In this document: in pieces, positions 34,731 through 43,862 of the stretch
How the letters are laid out: every line of letters starts with the position of its first letter
How positions within the stretch are numbered: the stretch's first letter is position 1
NCBI RefSeq assembly: GCF_051027545.1
Contig: NZ_CP194902.1
Span: forward strand, 806,001 to 870,000
Direction of reading: 5' to 3'
Length of the DNA: 64,000 nucleotides
Origin: Methylocaldum sp002005105
Lineage (GTDB): Bacteria > Pseudomonadota > Gammaproteobacteria > Methylococcales > Methylococcaceae
Program-made: the position numbers and the translations under genes
The notes under the pieces: generated by a model
What the model saw: only the letters and a program-made list of their open reading frames with translations
Told to the model about the DNA's origin: nothing
The model's database searches: none

Positions 34731-35921
34731 ATGCTGAAATCCTTCGTAGAAAACCTGAATTTATCCCGCCAGATGTACCTGGCCATGGGCGTCGGCATCG
34801 TCGGCGTCGCCTCGGTGACTTTCATGAGCGTCAAGACGGCGGGCGAAAATGACGATATTACCGGCGTCATCATTACCGCGGTCGCGGCATCGGTCACGAT
34901 GCTGGCACTGGCCGCCTATTTGGGCCGGCACTCCGCAAAACGCGCCGAAAAACTGGTGGACGCGCTGAGCGCTATGGCCGCCGGCGACTTAACCAAGAAC
35001 ATTTCCCTGGAGGGCAAGGACGAATTCTCGTGGATGGCCTGGAAATGCAGCACGGTGATCAAAAACCTGGCCGGCATGGTGCGGGATATCGTCAAGGATG
35101 CCGAACAGGTGGCGGCGGCGGCGGAAGAATTGTCGACGATCACCGAGCAAAGCCGGCAGCGCGTCTTCAACCAGAACGAGCAAACGGAGCAAGTCGCCTC
35201 GGCCATGACGGAAATGTCGGCGACCGTCCACGAGGTCGCCCAGAACGCATCCCGCGCCGCCGAAGCCGCTCAGGACGCCAACGAACAGGCCAAGAACGGC
35301 ACCTCGGTCGTCAAGCACACCATCCAAAGCATCAATGGCCTCGCGACCGAAGTGGAGAAAACCTCCGAAGCCATCAACAAGCTGAAAGAGGATAGCGTCG
35401 CCATCGGCGCCGTTCTGGACGTGATTCGGGGCATTGCCGAGCAAACCAACTTGCTGGCGCTCAACGCCGCCATCGAAGCGGCCCGCGCCGGCGAACAAGG
35501 CCGCGGCTTCGCGGTGGTGGCGGACGAAGTCCGCACTCTGGCAAGCCGCACGCAACAATCGACCCAGGAAATCCAGGGCATGATCGAACGCCTCCAGACC
35601 GGCGCGAACCAGGCCGTCTCCGCGATGGTGCAGGGCAAGAGCGCGGCCAAGACCAGCGTCGATCAAGCGATCAACGCCGGCGAATCGCTGGAAATCATCA
35701 ATCGCTTCATCGACACCATCAAGGACATGAACACCCAAATCGCGGCGGCCGCCGAGGAACAAAGCATCACCGCCGAAGAAATCAACCGCAATGTAGTCAA
35801 CATCAGCGGAATCTCCCATGAAACGGCTCAAGGCTCCGAGCAGACGGCAGCCGCCAGCGAGGAACTGGCCCGACTGGCTTCGCATCTCCAAGAACAGGTC
35901 GAACGCTTCAAGATCCGCTAG
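34731..35921 (+). CDS. Methyl-accepting chemotaxis protein without a sensor domain
   Basis: A 396-residue chemoreceptor. Two membrane segments lie close together (MYLAMGVGIVGVASVTF and VIITAVAASVTMLALAAYLG, with only about a dozen residues between), so there is no periplasmic ligand domain. A HAMP-like linker follows, then the signalling coiled coil with the hairpin tip GIAEQTNLLALNAAIEAARA and GRGFAVVADEVRTLA. The methylation-helix heptads are rich in Q/E. No che or flagellar genes are near. It may sense through the membrane or a bound partner. A ribosome binding site (GAGATCGAG region) is weak. Confidence 0.92.
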   Translation: MLKSFVENLNLSRQMYLAMGVGIVGVASVTFMSVKTAGENDDITGVIITAVAASVTMLALAAYLGRHSAKRAEKLVDALSAMAAGDLTKNISLEGKDEFSWMAWKCSTVIKNLAGMVRDIVKDAEQVAAAAEELSTITEQSRQRVFNQNEQTEQVASAMTEMSATVHEVAQNASRAAEAAQDANEQAKNGTSVVKHTIQSINGLATEVEKTSEAINKLKEDSVAIGAVLDVIRGIAEQTNLLALNAAIEAARAGEQGRGFAVVADEVRTLASRTQQSTQEIQGMIERLQTGANQAVSAMVQGKSAAKTSVDQAINAGESLEIINRFIDTIKDMNTQIAAAAEEQSITAEEINRNVVNISGISHETAQGSEQTAAASEELARLASHLQEQVERFKIR

Positions 35922-35983
35922 CCGTCCGCCGCCGATCGATTTCGGTTCGGGATACCTGCTACCCGTAACCGGCGTGATCCTCA

Positions 35984-36011
35984 GTAGGTCGGCAAGGGAT
36001 TGCCGACCTAC
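35984..36011. repeat. REP-like palindrome (GTAGGTCGG family, minimal form)
   Basis: GTAGGTCGGCAA-GGGA-TTGCCGACCTAC, a 12-bp perfect stem with a four-base loop, the shortest complete copy of the family in the window. Confidence 0.85.
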
Positions 36012-36269
36012 GAGCTCCCACCCCAACTTTCCCGAAGAGGATGGGCACGGCTTAAGGACTTTGCCCATCCTGCGTGCTGAACCCGATTTCTACCGTGAGC
36101 CGGGGACCGTGCCGGTCCGAACCGGCGTCGAATTCGGGAAGTCGCCGCTGAGCCGATCGGCTGACGGGATTCATTCGATACCGCATCCGTACATCTCCTT
36201 GAATCGCGAATGGAGATTTTTTGCGATAATCCCCGTTCGCATCTCGTCCCCTGCTTTCCAATCCTGCCG

Positions 36270-38693
36270 ATGAAATCCAAACCTTCACCGCTGAAATCCG
36301 TGCCGGCACTCAAAGCCGCGGCCCAGCGCGCTCTCCAGAGCGGGTATTTCAAGGACGCGATCGCGTCTCTGAAGGACCTCTTGAAACAGGAGCGCCGGCA
36401 GGAGTCGGAAGACTTGCTGGCCGAGGCCTATCTGGGACGTGCCCGCGAACTGGCCGGGAAGGGCATGTTCCAGGAAGCGGCGATGCTGTGGGAGAACCAT
36501 GCCGGTCTTCGCCCCGGCACGCCGCTTTCGGGGGAGTACCTGACCTGGCTGCTCAAGGCCGGGCAGATGGTGAAGCTCGGCCAGGCGCTCGCAGCGGTCC
36601 CCGATGACTTTGTCGCCTCCGCGACCGGGCGGCGTCTGGTCGAGGCCGCGGCTTTGCTGGCCCTGGAAAACGACAAGCTGCTCGATGCCCTGCCCAGGGA
36701 GCATGCCATCGTCCGACAGCAGCCGCTGCTCCGGAAAGCCCTCGCGGCTTATGCGGAGCGCCGGGAAGCCGAAGCGGAGGAATGCCTGCGGCAGGTATCG
36801 TCCCGCTCGCCGTACCGAAATCTGCGCACCCTGCTCAAGGGCCTCCTTGCAGTGGAACGCGATCCCGACAGGGCGTCGGAAGTCCTGGACCGCGTCGATC
36901 CCGATTCGGCCTGCCGGAATCTGGCCGCGGCTCTGCGCGAACAGTTGGCAACCCCTGCGCCGGACGTGGCGGCTTATCTCAAGCTTCCGCCGAAGCTGCG
37001 TGCCGTCGTCGACAAGCTGAAAGGCTATGATAAGAAGGAGCTCGCGCTGTTGCGGGACATCCAGAACGCCGCTCAATCCAAGGGCACCCGGCCGCTCCTG
37101 GAGGCGGTCCTGCGGCACCGCGCCGAACTGGGCGAGGCCGAAAGCCGCCGCTTCTGTCTCGCGGCCCTGGCGGATTCCCCGGAGGCCATACCGCTCTACG
37201 AACGGGCGTTCGGCAAGCTGACTCCCTTCGAACAATGCCGCATCAAGGCGCTCCACGCCGAAGAGATACTCGATTATCCAGAGGCCAGCCGGTATTGGCA
37301 GGAATGCATCGCTCTCTTGAAGAATGCCCCGCAGGGCCGCGATGAACCTCTCACCCAGGCCCTGATTTTCCGCCATGTGGCCGACCTGGCCGAGAAGGAA
37401 TTCCCCGAGTTGGCCATCGCTTGCCTGGAGCAGAGCCTGGAACTGGACCCGGACGACAAGGCGGCCTACCTAAGGCTGATCGGACTGCTGGAGCAGTTCG
37501 ACGACGCCAAGGCCGCACTGTCCTGGCTGGACCGCGCCGTGAAGCGCTATCCGCGGGACCCGGAGGTTCTGCTTCCGGCGATGCGGGCGGCCCAGCGCCG
37601 CAAGGCGTTCAAGAAGGTGGCGAACTATGCCAAGACCCTCCTTGAAATCGACCCCATCAACAGCGATGCCCGCCGCTTTCTGCTGGAGGCCCATCTGGGC
37701 CACGCCCGCAAGCAACTGAAAGCCAGACGCACGGATCTGGCGGAAGCGGAGCTGACCGCGGCCCGCAAGCTCGATCCCCAGCGGCGCAGCGCGGCCCTGC
37801 TCTGGCTCGAGGGGCTATCGGCCTTCTGGCAGGCCGACAACGAACGCTGCCGGAATCTTTGGCAGGAGGCATGGACCGCCGCGGGCGGCGGCGCGGCGGC
37901 CTGGTTTCAGTGGGCAATGGAAGTGCTCGCGGCGGATATGCCCCTGAAGGGTTCCGATAGCCTGGTCCAGGGGCTGGACAAGCAGCATTCGGCGGACAAG
38001 GCGGAGCTCTTGACTCTGGTCAGGCTGCTCGGCCTGTACCGGGGCGAGGGGCGGCAGAATCTCTCGCAGGCTCTCCACAAGCTGGCGCCGATGCTGAAGC
38101 GGAGCTTCAAACAGGCGGAACTGTCCGAGGAGGATTTCTTCGGCCTCTGCCAGGGCTTCGCCGCTGCCGGCCAATACGAGCTCCTGGCCGAATGCGCGAA
38201 ACAGGCGGCGAGGCGGTGCCGCTACGCGCCGGTGTTCGCGTATTTCGAGGTTTATGCGAAATGCCGGGGCGATGCGGGCAGGCTGCTGCCCATGGATGGG
38301 CTCCGGCTACAGATGAATCTGGACCAGGCGCACCAGGCGGGCGACCGCCGCACCGCGGCCTTGATCGATCAATTTCTGCGCAAGCACGAGGAATCCCTGC
38401 AACCCGATTTTCATGAGGCTTTTCCGGACGGGCTGGACAGTCTCGACGAGGAGGCGGCCGAGCGGTTCGCGGAGCGCATCGAGGAACTCGACCGCTTGTC
38501 CCCCGAGGAACGGGCGAAGGAATTGCTCGGCGACTATCCCCCCGAGCAGCTCGAGAAGCTATCGGAGAAGGATGCGCTGGGTTTGATTCTCGACAAATTG
38601 CTGGGCGGCCTGGGTGTGGACGCGAGCCGGATTCTGGACGGACTGCCCCTGCCCGGCCGCGGCAAGAAATCCAAGAACACGAAAAAATCCTAG
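36270..38693 (+). CDS. Large TPR-like repeat protein of the chaperone cassette
   Basis: An 807-residue all-helical protein rich in Ala, Leu and charged residues, with tetratricopeptide-like pairs, for example AIACLEQSLELDPDDKAAYL and AALSWLDRAVKRYPRDPEVL. There is no signal peptide or membrane segment. The frame opens 20 codons earlier, but the ATG at 36270 (MKSKPSPLKSVPAL) begins the homogeneous sequence; no strong ribosome binding site is seen at either. It ends with a lysine-rich tail (KKSKNTKKS). The J-like protein gene starts eight bases later. It probably acts as a scaffold that presents substrate or partners to the Hsp70; this is inference. Confidence 0.75.
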   Translation: MKSKPSPLKSVPALKAAAQRALQSGYFKDAIASLKDLLKQERRQESEDLLAEAYLGRARELAGKGMFQEAAMLWENHAGLRPGTPLSGEYLTWLLKAGQMVKLGQALAAVPDDFVASATGRRLVEAAALLALENDKLLDALPREHAIVRQQPLLRKALAAYAERREAEAEECLRQVSSRSPYRNLRTLLKGLLAVERDPDRASEVLDRVDPDSACRNLAAALREQLATPAPDVAAYLKLPPKLRAVVDKLKGYDKKELALLRDIQNAAQSKGTRPLLEAVLRHRAELGEAESRRFCLAALADSPEAIPLYERAFGKLTPFEQCRIKALHAEEILDYPEASRYWQECIALLKNAPQGRDEPLTQALIFRHVADLAEKEFPELAIACLEQSLELDPDDKAAYLRLIGLLEQFDDAKAALSWLDRAVKRYPRDPEVLLPAMRAAQRRKAFKKVANYAKTLLEIDPINSDARRFLLEAHLGHARKQLKARRTDLAEAELTAARKLDPQRRSAALLWLEGLSAFWQADNERCRNLWQEAWTAAGGGAAAWFQWAMEVLAADMPLKGSDSLVQGLDKQHSADKAELLTLVRLLGLYRGEGRQNLSQALHKLAPMLKRSFKQAELSEEDFFGLCQGFAAAGQYELLAECAKQAARRCRYAPVFAYFEVYAKCRGDAGRLLPMDGLRLQMNLDQAHQAGDRRTAALIDQFLRKHEESLQPDFHEAFPDGLDSLDEEAAERFAERIEELDRLSPEERAKELLGDYPPEQLEKLSEKDALGLILDKLLGGLGVDASRILDGLPLPGRGKKSKNTKKS

Positions 38694-38701
38694 GAGAGTC
38701 C

Positions 38702-39028
38702 ATGGAAACCCCTTACGAAGTGCTGGGCGTGGAGGAAGACGCCGGCGACGAGGCAATCAAGAAGGCTTATCTACGCAAGGTCCGGGAATTCCCGCCGGAG
38801 CGGAACGCCGAGGAGTTCCGGCGCATCCGCGGCGCTTACGAGCTCATCGAGACCGACAAGAAGCGCCGGGAATACCGGTTGTTCCATCGGGAAAAGCCCG
38901 ACGTTTCCGTCCTGCTGCGCCAGATTCTGCGACCGGGCCGGCCGGAACGGCCGGATGCCGGCACCCTGATCCGGACGCTCACCGAGGGCCTGGCCGAGCA
39001 TTTGTCCGAGACGCACACCGATACATGA
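38702..39028 (+). CDS. J-domain-like protein lacking the HPD motif
   Basis: A 108-residue protein with a J-domain fold in residues ~1-65: TPYEVLGVEEDAGDEAIKKA and FRRIRGAYELIETDKKRREY. The J-domain loop that normally carries His-Pro-Asp reads E-F-P-P-E-R, so HPD has become PPE. HPD is needed to stimulate Hsp70 ATPase activity in canonical DnaJ proteins, so this one either works differently or only recruits. It has a GGAGAG ribosome binding site and overlaps the next gene by four bases (ATGA at 39025). It lies between the repeat protein and a GrpE-like gene. Confidence 0.85.
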   Translation: METPYEVLGVEEDAGDEAIKKAYLRKVREFPPERNAEEFRRIRGAYELIETDKKRREYRLFHREKPDVSVLLRQILRPGRPERPDAGTLIRTLTEGLAEHLSETHTDT

Positions 39029-39678
39029 TGGACGAAGCGAACAAGATCCGTCTGCTGGAAGAATTCCGGCAGTACCTCGATACGCCCGCCGGTTTCGAGG
39101 AAGACGCGGCGAGGCAGACCGACCTTTTCACCCTGTTCGGTGAGCTGGCGGCGCTACGCACCGAGGTCCGGACCGAGTCGCGCCAGTTCCGCACCGCTCT
39201 CGATACGGTCGGCGAAGCGCACGAATGGCTCAGGGACAGCCAGAGCAATCTGAATCGGACTTTGGAGCGGTTTCAGGGCGAGTTTTCCACCCTGCGCCGC
39301 AGCGCCCTGCGTTCCGCGCTGCTGGATCTTCTGGATGTGCACGACCGGCTCTCCGCGGGTCTCAATGCGTTGCGCAACTACCGTCCGGTCAAGGGCTGGT
39401 TCCGCATCAAGTCGCGTCCGGAGGACCGGCGCTTCATCGAGAGCATACGCGAAGGCCAGGGCATGAGCCTCAGACGGCTGGAGGAAATCCTGGCGCGCCA
39501 CGAGGTCCGGCCGCTGGAGGTCATGGGTCTGCCCGTCGATCCCCACACCATGACCGTGCTGGAACTGGACCGGCAGCCCGATCTCGAAAACGGCATCGTC
39601 ACGGCGGAACTGCGCAAGGGATTTCTCTGGGGCGACGAAGTCTTACGTTTAGCGGAAGTCAGGGCCAACAAACTATGA
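39025..39678 (+). CDS. GrpE-like nucleotide exchange factor
   Basis: A 217-residue protein: a long N-terminal coiled coil (ELAALRTEVRTESRQFRTAL, ~30-95), then the GrpE-type region with LLDLLDVHDRLSAGL and the C-terminal beta domain (GLPVDPHTMTVLELDRQPDL ... RKGFLWGDEVLRLAEVRANK, comparable to the GrpE signature). GrpE proteins release ADP from Hsp70. The two ATGs at 39025 and 39028 are both possible; the first overlaps the preceding stop. Its stop overlaps the Hsp70 start (ATGA at 39675). It is a dedicated, divergent GrpE rather than the housekeeping one. Confidence 0.85.
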   Translation: MMDEANKIRLLEEFRQYLDTPAGFEEDAARQTDLFTLFGELAALRTEVRTESRQFRTALDTVGEAHEWLRDSQSNLNRTLERFQGEFSTLRRSALRSALLDLLDVHDRLSAGLNALRNYRPVKGWFRIKSRPEDRRFIESIREGQGMSLRRLEEILARHEVRPLEVMGLPVDPHTMTVLELDRQPDLENGIVTAELRKGFLWGDEVLRLAEVRANKL

Positions 39679-41429
39679 GCGACATCATCATCGGCATCGA
39701 TCTCGGCACGACCAACTCGGAAGTGGCGATTCTGAAGGAGGGCAAGGTAACCGTCATCCCCGACCGGGAAGGACGCAAGATCCTGCCGTCCTTCGTCGGC
39801 ATCGGCGAGCACGGCGACGTCCTGGTGGGCGAACCGGCGCACAATCAGTACATTCTCTACCCGGAGCGCACGGTCAAGTCCATCAAGCGCCACATGGGCG
39901 AAGATCTCAGGGTGGAGCTGGCGGGCCAGCACTTCAGCCCGCAGGAAATCTCCGCCATCATCCTCAAGCGTCTCAAGGCGACCGCCGAGGACTACCTCGG
40001 ACGGAGCGTGCAAAAGGCGGTGATCACCGTCCCCGCCTATTTTTCCGACGCCCAGCGCCAGGCCACCCGAGAAGCAGGGGAGATCGCCGGTCTCGACGTG
40101 GTGCGCATCATCAACGAGCCCACGGCCGCGGCGCTGGCTTACGAGGCCAAGACCGGAACGCGCAAACGGATACTGGTGTACGACCTGGGCGGAGGCACCT
40201 TCGACGTGTCGGTGGTGAGCATCGAGGACGATGTGGTGGAAGTCCTGGCCAGCCACGGCAACAACCGGCTGGGCGGGGACGATTTCGACGCCCGGATCGT
40301 CGATCATCTGGTCGAGCACATCAAGCGCGAGCACGACTTCGACATCACCGAGTCGCGGCAGATCATGGCGCGTATCAACCGGGCCGCGGAGAGCGCCAAG
40401 CGAACCCTGTCCGACCAGCCCTTCGTGCGCATCGACGAGGAATATCTGTTCGAGAAGGAGGGGACGCCCATCCATTTGTCGCTGGAGCTGTCCCGCTACG
40501 AGTACGAGCAGATGATCGCGGGCTATATCGACGAAACCCTGGAAGCGGTGCACATCGCCCTGCGCGGCGCCAACCTGACCGCTTCCGACATCGACGAAAT
40601 CCTGCTGGTGGGCGGCAGCACCCGCACGCCCGTCGTCAGCGAGCGGCTGTTCGGCGAGCTTCGCAAGGAGCCGCACCGGAACATCGACCCCGATCTGTGC
40701 GTCGCCATGGGCGCGGCCGTCCAGGCCGGGGTGATCGCGGGAGAATCGGTATCCGCGGTGTTGGTCGACATCACGCCCTACACCTATGGGACCTCCGCCA
40801 TAGCCGAACTCGACGGCGAACTCTACCCCTACGTCTATGTCCCCATCATCCGCAAGAACACCCCGCTGCCGGTGAGCAAGACCGAGGCCTTTTACACCAG
40901 CTTTGACGGTCAGCAGGAAGTGGACGTCCGGATTTACCAGGGCGAGGCCCCGGACGCCCTGAACAATATCGAAATCGGCGAATTCAGGGTGAAGGGCCTG
41001 CGCAAGGTGCCCGCGGGCAACACCGTCACGGTCAGCCTGGATCTGGATCTGAACGGCATCCTGCACGTCTCGGCTCGGGAGAAGGACACCGGCCTTTCCA
41101 AGTCCATCACCATCAACAATGCCATCGCCCGTTTCCAGGGAGAGGAGATGGGGGCGGCCAAGGCCCGCATCGACGCCCTGTTCGGGCCGGCGGCCGGAGC
41201 CGAAACGCTTGTGGAAGGAGCGGCTTCGGAGCGGCATCATACGGAGGTCAAGGCGCGGGCTCTGGTGGAAAAGGCGGAACGCCTGCTGGAGAAAGCGTCC
41301 GAGGAAGACCGCGAGGACATGATCGACCTCATCGAAGATATCAGGGACGGCATCGCCGCCGGCGATCTCCAGGCCGTCGAGACGGCGGTGGAGCGTCTCG
41401 CCGACATTCTCTATTACCTCGATACCTGA
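39675..41429 (+). CDS. Hsp70-family chaperone (divergent DnaK)
   Basis: A 584-residue Hsp70 with IGIDLGTTNSEVAIL (residues 5-19), the ATPase motif VYDLGGGTFDVSVV, and LLVGGSTRTPVV in the nucleotide-binding domain, followed by a substrate-binding domain (VDITPYTYGT ... VRIYQGEAPDA) and a short helical lid. It is about 50 residues shorter than E. coli DnaK and lacks a DnaK-type C-terminal tail. The start at 39675 overlaps the GrpE-like stop, and its own stop overlaps the next start (TGATG). It belongs to a self-contained chaperone cassette and is a second Hsp70, distinct from the housekeeping dnaK. Confidence 0.95.
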   Translation: MSDIIIGIDLGTTNSEVAILKEGKVTVIPDREGRKILPSFVGIGEHGDVLVGEPAHNQYILYPERTVKSIKRHMGEDLRVELAGQHFSPQEISAIILKRLKATAEDYLGRSVQKAVITVPAYFSDAQRQATREAGEIAGLDVVRIINEPTAAALAYEAKTGTRKRILVYDLGGGTFDVSVVSIEDDVVEVLASHGNNRLGGDDFDARIVDHLVEHIKREHDFDITESRQIMARINRAAESAKRTLSDQPFVRIDEEYLFEKEGTPIHLSLELSRYEYEQMIAGYIDETLEAVHIALRGANLTASDIDEILLVGGSTRTPVVSERLFGELRKEPHRNIDPDLCVAMGAAVQAGVIAGESVSAVLVDITPYTYGTSAIAELDGELYPYVYVPIIRKNTPLPVSKTEAFYTSFDGQQEVDVRIYQGEAPDALNNIEIGEFRVKGLRKVPAGNTVTVSLDLDLNGILHVSAREKDTGLSKSITINNAIARFQGEEMGAAKARIDALFGPAAGAETLVEGAASERHHTEVKARALVEKAERLLEKASEEDREDMIDLIEDIRDGIAAGDLQAVETAVERLADILYYLDT

Positions 41430-41674
41430 TGGAGCGCTGCCCCACCTGCCAGGCCCGGTTGCGGGAGGACCCGGTGTGCGCCCGCTGCCGGACCGATTTG
41501 AGCCTCCCGCTCGCCGCCGAGGCACAGGCGTGCGCGAAGCTGCACCAGGCCGTCGCCCGGCTCGGCGCGGGCGACGCCGCCGCGGCCCGGCAGGCGCTGG
41601 AGGAATCGCTGCAGCTCAAACGCTCGCCCCTGGCCCTGCTGCTGCGGGGATTTCTGGCTCGCCGCGGGCGCTGA
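41429..41674 (+). CDS. Small zinc-ribbon protein of the chaperone cassette
   Basis: An 81-residue protein starting at the last base of the Hsp70 stop (TGATG). The first ~25 residues carry two CxxC pairs (CPTCQARLREDPVCARCRTD), a likely zinc ribbon. The rest is a helical hairpin (AVARLGAGDAAAARQALEESL) resembling a single TPR-like unit. Because it is tightly coupled to Hsp70 it is probably a cofactor or client adaptor. I recognise no named family. Confidence 0.75.
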   Translation: MERCPTCQARLREDPVCARCRTDLSLPLAAEAQACAKLHQAVARLGAGDAAAARQALEESLQLKRSPLALLLRGFLARRGR

Positions 41675-41782
41675 GCCTTTCGACCGAGGCGATCCTTTGC
41701 AAGGAACATCGCCCGGCCCCCTTTGAACCTAAGGAACGGCGGTTGACCGCTTATTCCATCCGGCATTCGAGTGAACATTATC

Positions 41783-41892
41783 GTAGGGTGGGTTAGCGAA
41801 GCGTAACCCACCGGTCCGAAGTCGTTCGGTGGGTTACGGCCTCGCCACCTAACCCACCATCGATGGGTTTCACTTCGCTCTACCCATCCTAC
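41783..41892. repeat. Inverted-repeat element (GTAGGGTGGGTTAGCG type)
   Basis: GTAGGGTGGGTTAGCGAAGC with an inner CGTAACCCACC pair, ending in CTACCCATCCTAC. This type of palindromic intergenic repeat is widespread in Proteobacteria. It follows the zinc-ribbon gene. Confidence 0.6.
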
Positions 41893-41915
41893 AAGAATGA
41901 ATTCCTCGGAAAGTC

Positions 41916-42010
41916 GTAGGTCGGCAATCCTTTCCCAATCGCAAACGGTGTCTTCGGGAGCGCCGAAGCCACCCTTCCGACGAACCCGTTGGCCCAACGG
42001 CCGGGTCTAC
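41916..42010. repeat. REP-like element (GTAGGTCGG family, degenerate)
   Basis: GTAGGTCGGCAATCCTTTCC followed by the CCAATCGCAAACGG module (41935) and a weak right arm near CCGGGTCTAC. The right arm differs from the other copies, so the boundary is uncertain. Confidence 0.5.
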
Positions 42011-42117
42011 CGAAGGGTCTTAGGAATTACCGGGACGGGCTTATCCCCGCCTACCTTTTAACCACCTTGTCTGGTCGTTCGATAAAAGGAAACGGCGATG
42101 CCGGAACTGGCTGCGGG

Positions 42118-43014
42118 TCAGAGCGGCTTCTTGCCGACATTTTCCAGGATCGCGCTCACGGCGGGATGCTTGAGTTTCCTGCGTTCGGTGATCGCGTAGA
42201 ACCGTTCCCGCACGGAATCGATCCGGCCTATGGCTTCCACGTCGTACTGACGTTGAATCTCCTCCTCGACCGCAGAGGGCGCGACGAACAGCCCGGTTCC
42301 GCCACTGCCGAAGGTCTTGAGCAAGGCGCTGTCTTCGATTTCCGCTTGGATTTTCGGGCTGATGTTCTCGGCGTCGAACCACTGATCCAGCGAGCGGCGG
42401 AGCGCGGTATTGCCGGTCGGCAGCAAGAAAGGCGCTCCGCTGAGGGAACGGGGAAAGTCCGGGCGGTACGCACTGGCTAACTCGGGGGTTCCGAACACCG
42501 TGACTCCGCACTCTCCCAACAAGTGGTTGAAAGCTTTGGCACCGTTCGCCGGCGTGACGGGGACGTCCGACAGCACCAAATCGATGCCCTGCAGCGACAT
42601 CTCCGCCAACAGGCGTTCCGCCTTATCCTCATAGCAAAGAATCTGCACCGGCTCCGGCAGGCGGAAGGCCGGCTCGATCAGGCGGCAGGCGACCAGCTTG
42701 GGCAAAGCATCCGCCACGCCCACCACCAGCCGGAGCGCCCGCCCGGTCGGCCGGCCTTTGAGCGTGTTGGCCAGCTCCTGACCAAGGGAAAAGATTTCAT
42801 CGGCATAGTGGAACACGATGCGGCCGGTATCCGTCAGTACCAGTTTGCGGCCATTCTTGTAAAACAGCTTTTCTCCGATGGTTTTTTCGAACACCGCCAA
42901 TTGACTGCTAATGGTGGGCTGCGCCAGATGCAGCTTCTCGGAAGCGCGGGTCACGCTTTCCTCGCGAGCTACATTCCAGAAATAAAACAGATGCTGATAG
43001 TTGATGCGCCCCAT
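42118..43014 (-). CDS. nhaR: LysR-type transcriptional activator NhaR
   Basis: A 298-residue LysR-type regulator with an N-terminal winged helix-turn-helix (MGRINYQHLFYFWNVAREES, then SEKLHLAQPTISSQLAVFEK) and a C-terminal effector domain (residues ~90-298). The opening and SSQLAVFEKTIGEKLFYKNG agree with NhaR, which in E. coli senses Na+ and activates nhaA. Here it is divergent from a carbonic anhydrase and SulP gene pair, which suggests it controls bicarbonate transport rather than, or as well as, sodium export. The 112-bp AT-rich gap probably holds its binding site. Confidence 0.9.
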   Translation of the reverse strand: MGRINYQHLFYFWNVAREESVTRASEKLHLAQPTISSQLAVFEKTIGEKLFYKNGRKLVLTDTGRIVFHYADEIFSLGQELANTLKGRPTGRALRLVVGVADALPKLVACRLIEPAFRLPEPVQILCYEDKAERLLAEMSLQGIDLVLSDVPVTPANGAKAFNHLLGECGVTVFGTPELASAYRPDFPRSLSGAPFLLPTGNTALRRSLDQWFDAENISPKIQAEIEDSALLKTFGSGGTGLFVAPSAVEEEIQRQYDVEAIGRIDSVRERFYAITERRKLKHPAVSAILENVGKKPL

Positions 43015-43044
43015 ACGAACAGATTTATTGATTTTATCTATAAC

Positions 43045-43074
43045 TGAATTTCAAACATTCTATTTTATTATAAT
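43045..43074 (+). promoter_or_regulatory. Likely activator-dependent promoter of the carbonic anhydrase gene
   Basis: A perfect TATAAT -10 (43069-43074) with a poor -35 (TGAATT, 43045) in an AT-rich divergent gap, 53 bp before the carbonic anhydrase start. A strong -10 with a weak -35 next to a LysR-type gene suggests that the regulator is needed for transcription. Confidence 0.5.
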
Positions 43075-43126
43075 AAGCTCAATCTATAGGCTATGCTCCG
43101 TCAGTCAACTTCAGCGTGAATCAACG

Positions 43127-43795
43127 ATGCAAAAACTGTTACAGGGGCTACACCGATTTCAGAACGACCTTTTCGGTTCTCAGCGCGAGCTGTTCGAGCG
43201 GCTGGCAAAAGGACAGCAGCCCGAAGTGCTGTTCATCACCTGTTCCGACTCGCGCATCAATCCGAACTTGCTCACCCAGACCGAACCCGGCGAACTGTTC
43301 ATTCTGCGCAACGCCGGCAACATCGTGCCTCCCTATGGCGCGGTCATGGGCGGCGAAGCCGCCACCATCGAATTCGCGGTGGCCGGTCTCGGGGTCAAGG
43401 ACATCATCATCTGCGGACATTCTCATTGCGGCGCGATGAAAGGCCTCTTGGAACGGCCATCGACCCGCGACTTTCCGGCCCTGAGCCAATGGCTCTCCTA
43501 TGCGGAATCCACCCGCCGTGTCGTTCACGATAAGTATGTAGACCTGGAGAGCGCTTCCCTGCTCAATATCACCATTCAGGAGAACGTGCTGGCGCAAATG
43601 GAGAATCTGCGCACCCATCCGGTGGTGGCCTCCGGGTTGGCCCAGAACAAACTTAAACTGCACGGTTGGGTCTACAAGATCGAGACCGGCGAAGTATTCG
43701 GCTATGACGCGGGAAGCGGGCAGTTTTTGCGGCTGACCGAGCAGCGCCCCATGCCGTCCGTACACGAACGCACACTCATTGCAACGGAAATCTAA
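43127..43795 (+). CDS. Beta-class carbonic anhydrase
   Basis: A 222-residue zinc enzyme that interconverts CO2 and bicarbonate. Zinc ligands are visible in ITCSDSRINP (Cys, with Asp-Arg pair) and GHSHCGAMKG (His and Cys). ILRNAGNIVPPYG is the conserved substrate-site stretch. I take the start at 43127 (MQKLLQGLHRFQ), which matches the family; the reading frame is open upstream. It is followed by a SulP gene (start 43863), and NhaR is divergent. Together they look like a bicarbonate uptake or supply unit. Confidence 0.95.
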   Translation: MQKLLQGLHRFQNDLFGSQRELFERLAKGQQPEVLFITCSDSRINPNLLTQTEPGELFILRNAGNIVPPYGAVMGGEAATIEFAVAGLGVKDIIICGHSHCGAMKGLLERPSTRDFPALSQWLSYAESTRRVVHDKYVDLESASLLNITIQENVLAQMENLRTHPVVASGLAQNKLKLHGWVYKIETGEVFGYDAGSGQFLRLTEQRPMPSVHERTLIATEI

Positions 43796-43862
43796 GTCCC
43801 CGCATTTTTCTATCGTTGAAGCTCTTCCTGAACTTCCGACCGCCCAAAGGGCAAATCGTGTT

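Noticed and set aside
39378..41525. Long reverse open frame of 715 codons
   Set aside because: It is antisense to the Hsp70 gene; long antisense frames are usual in GC-rich hsp70 genes.
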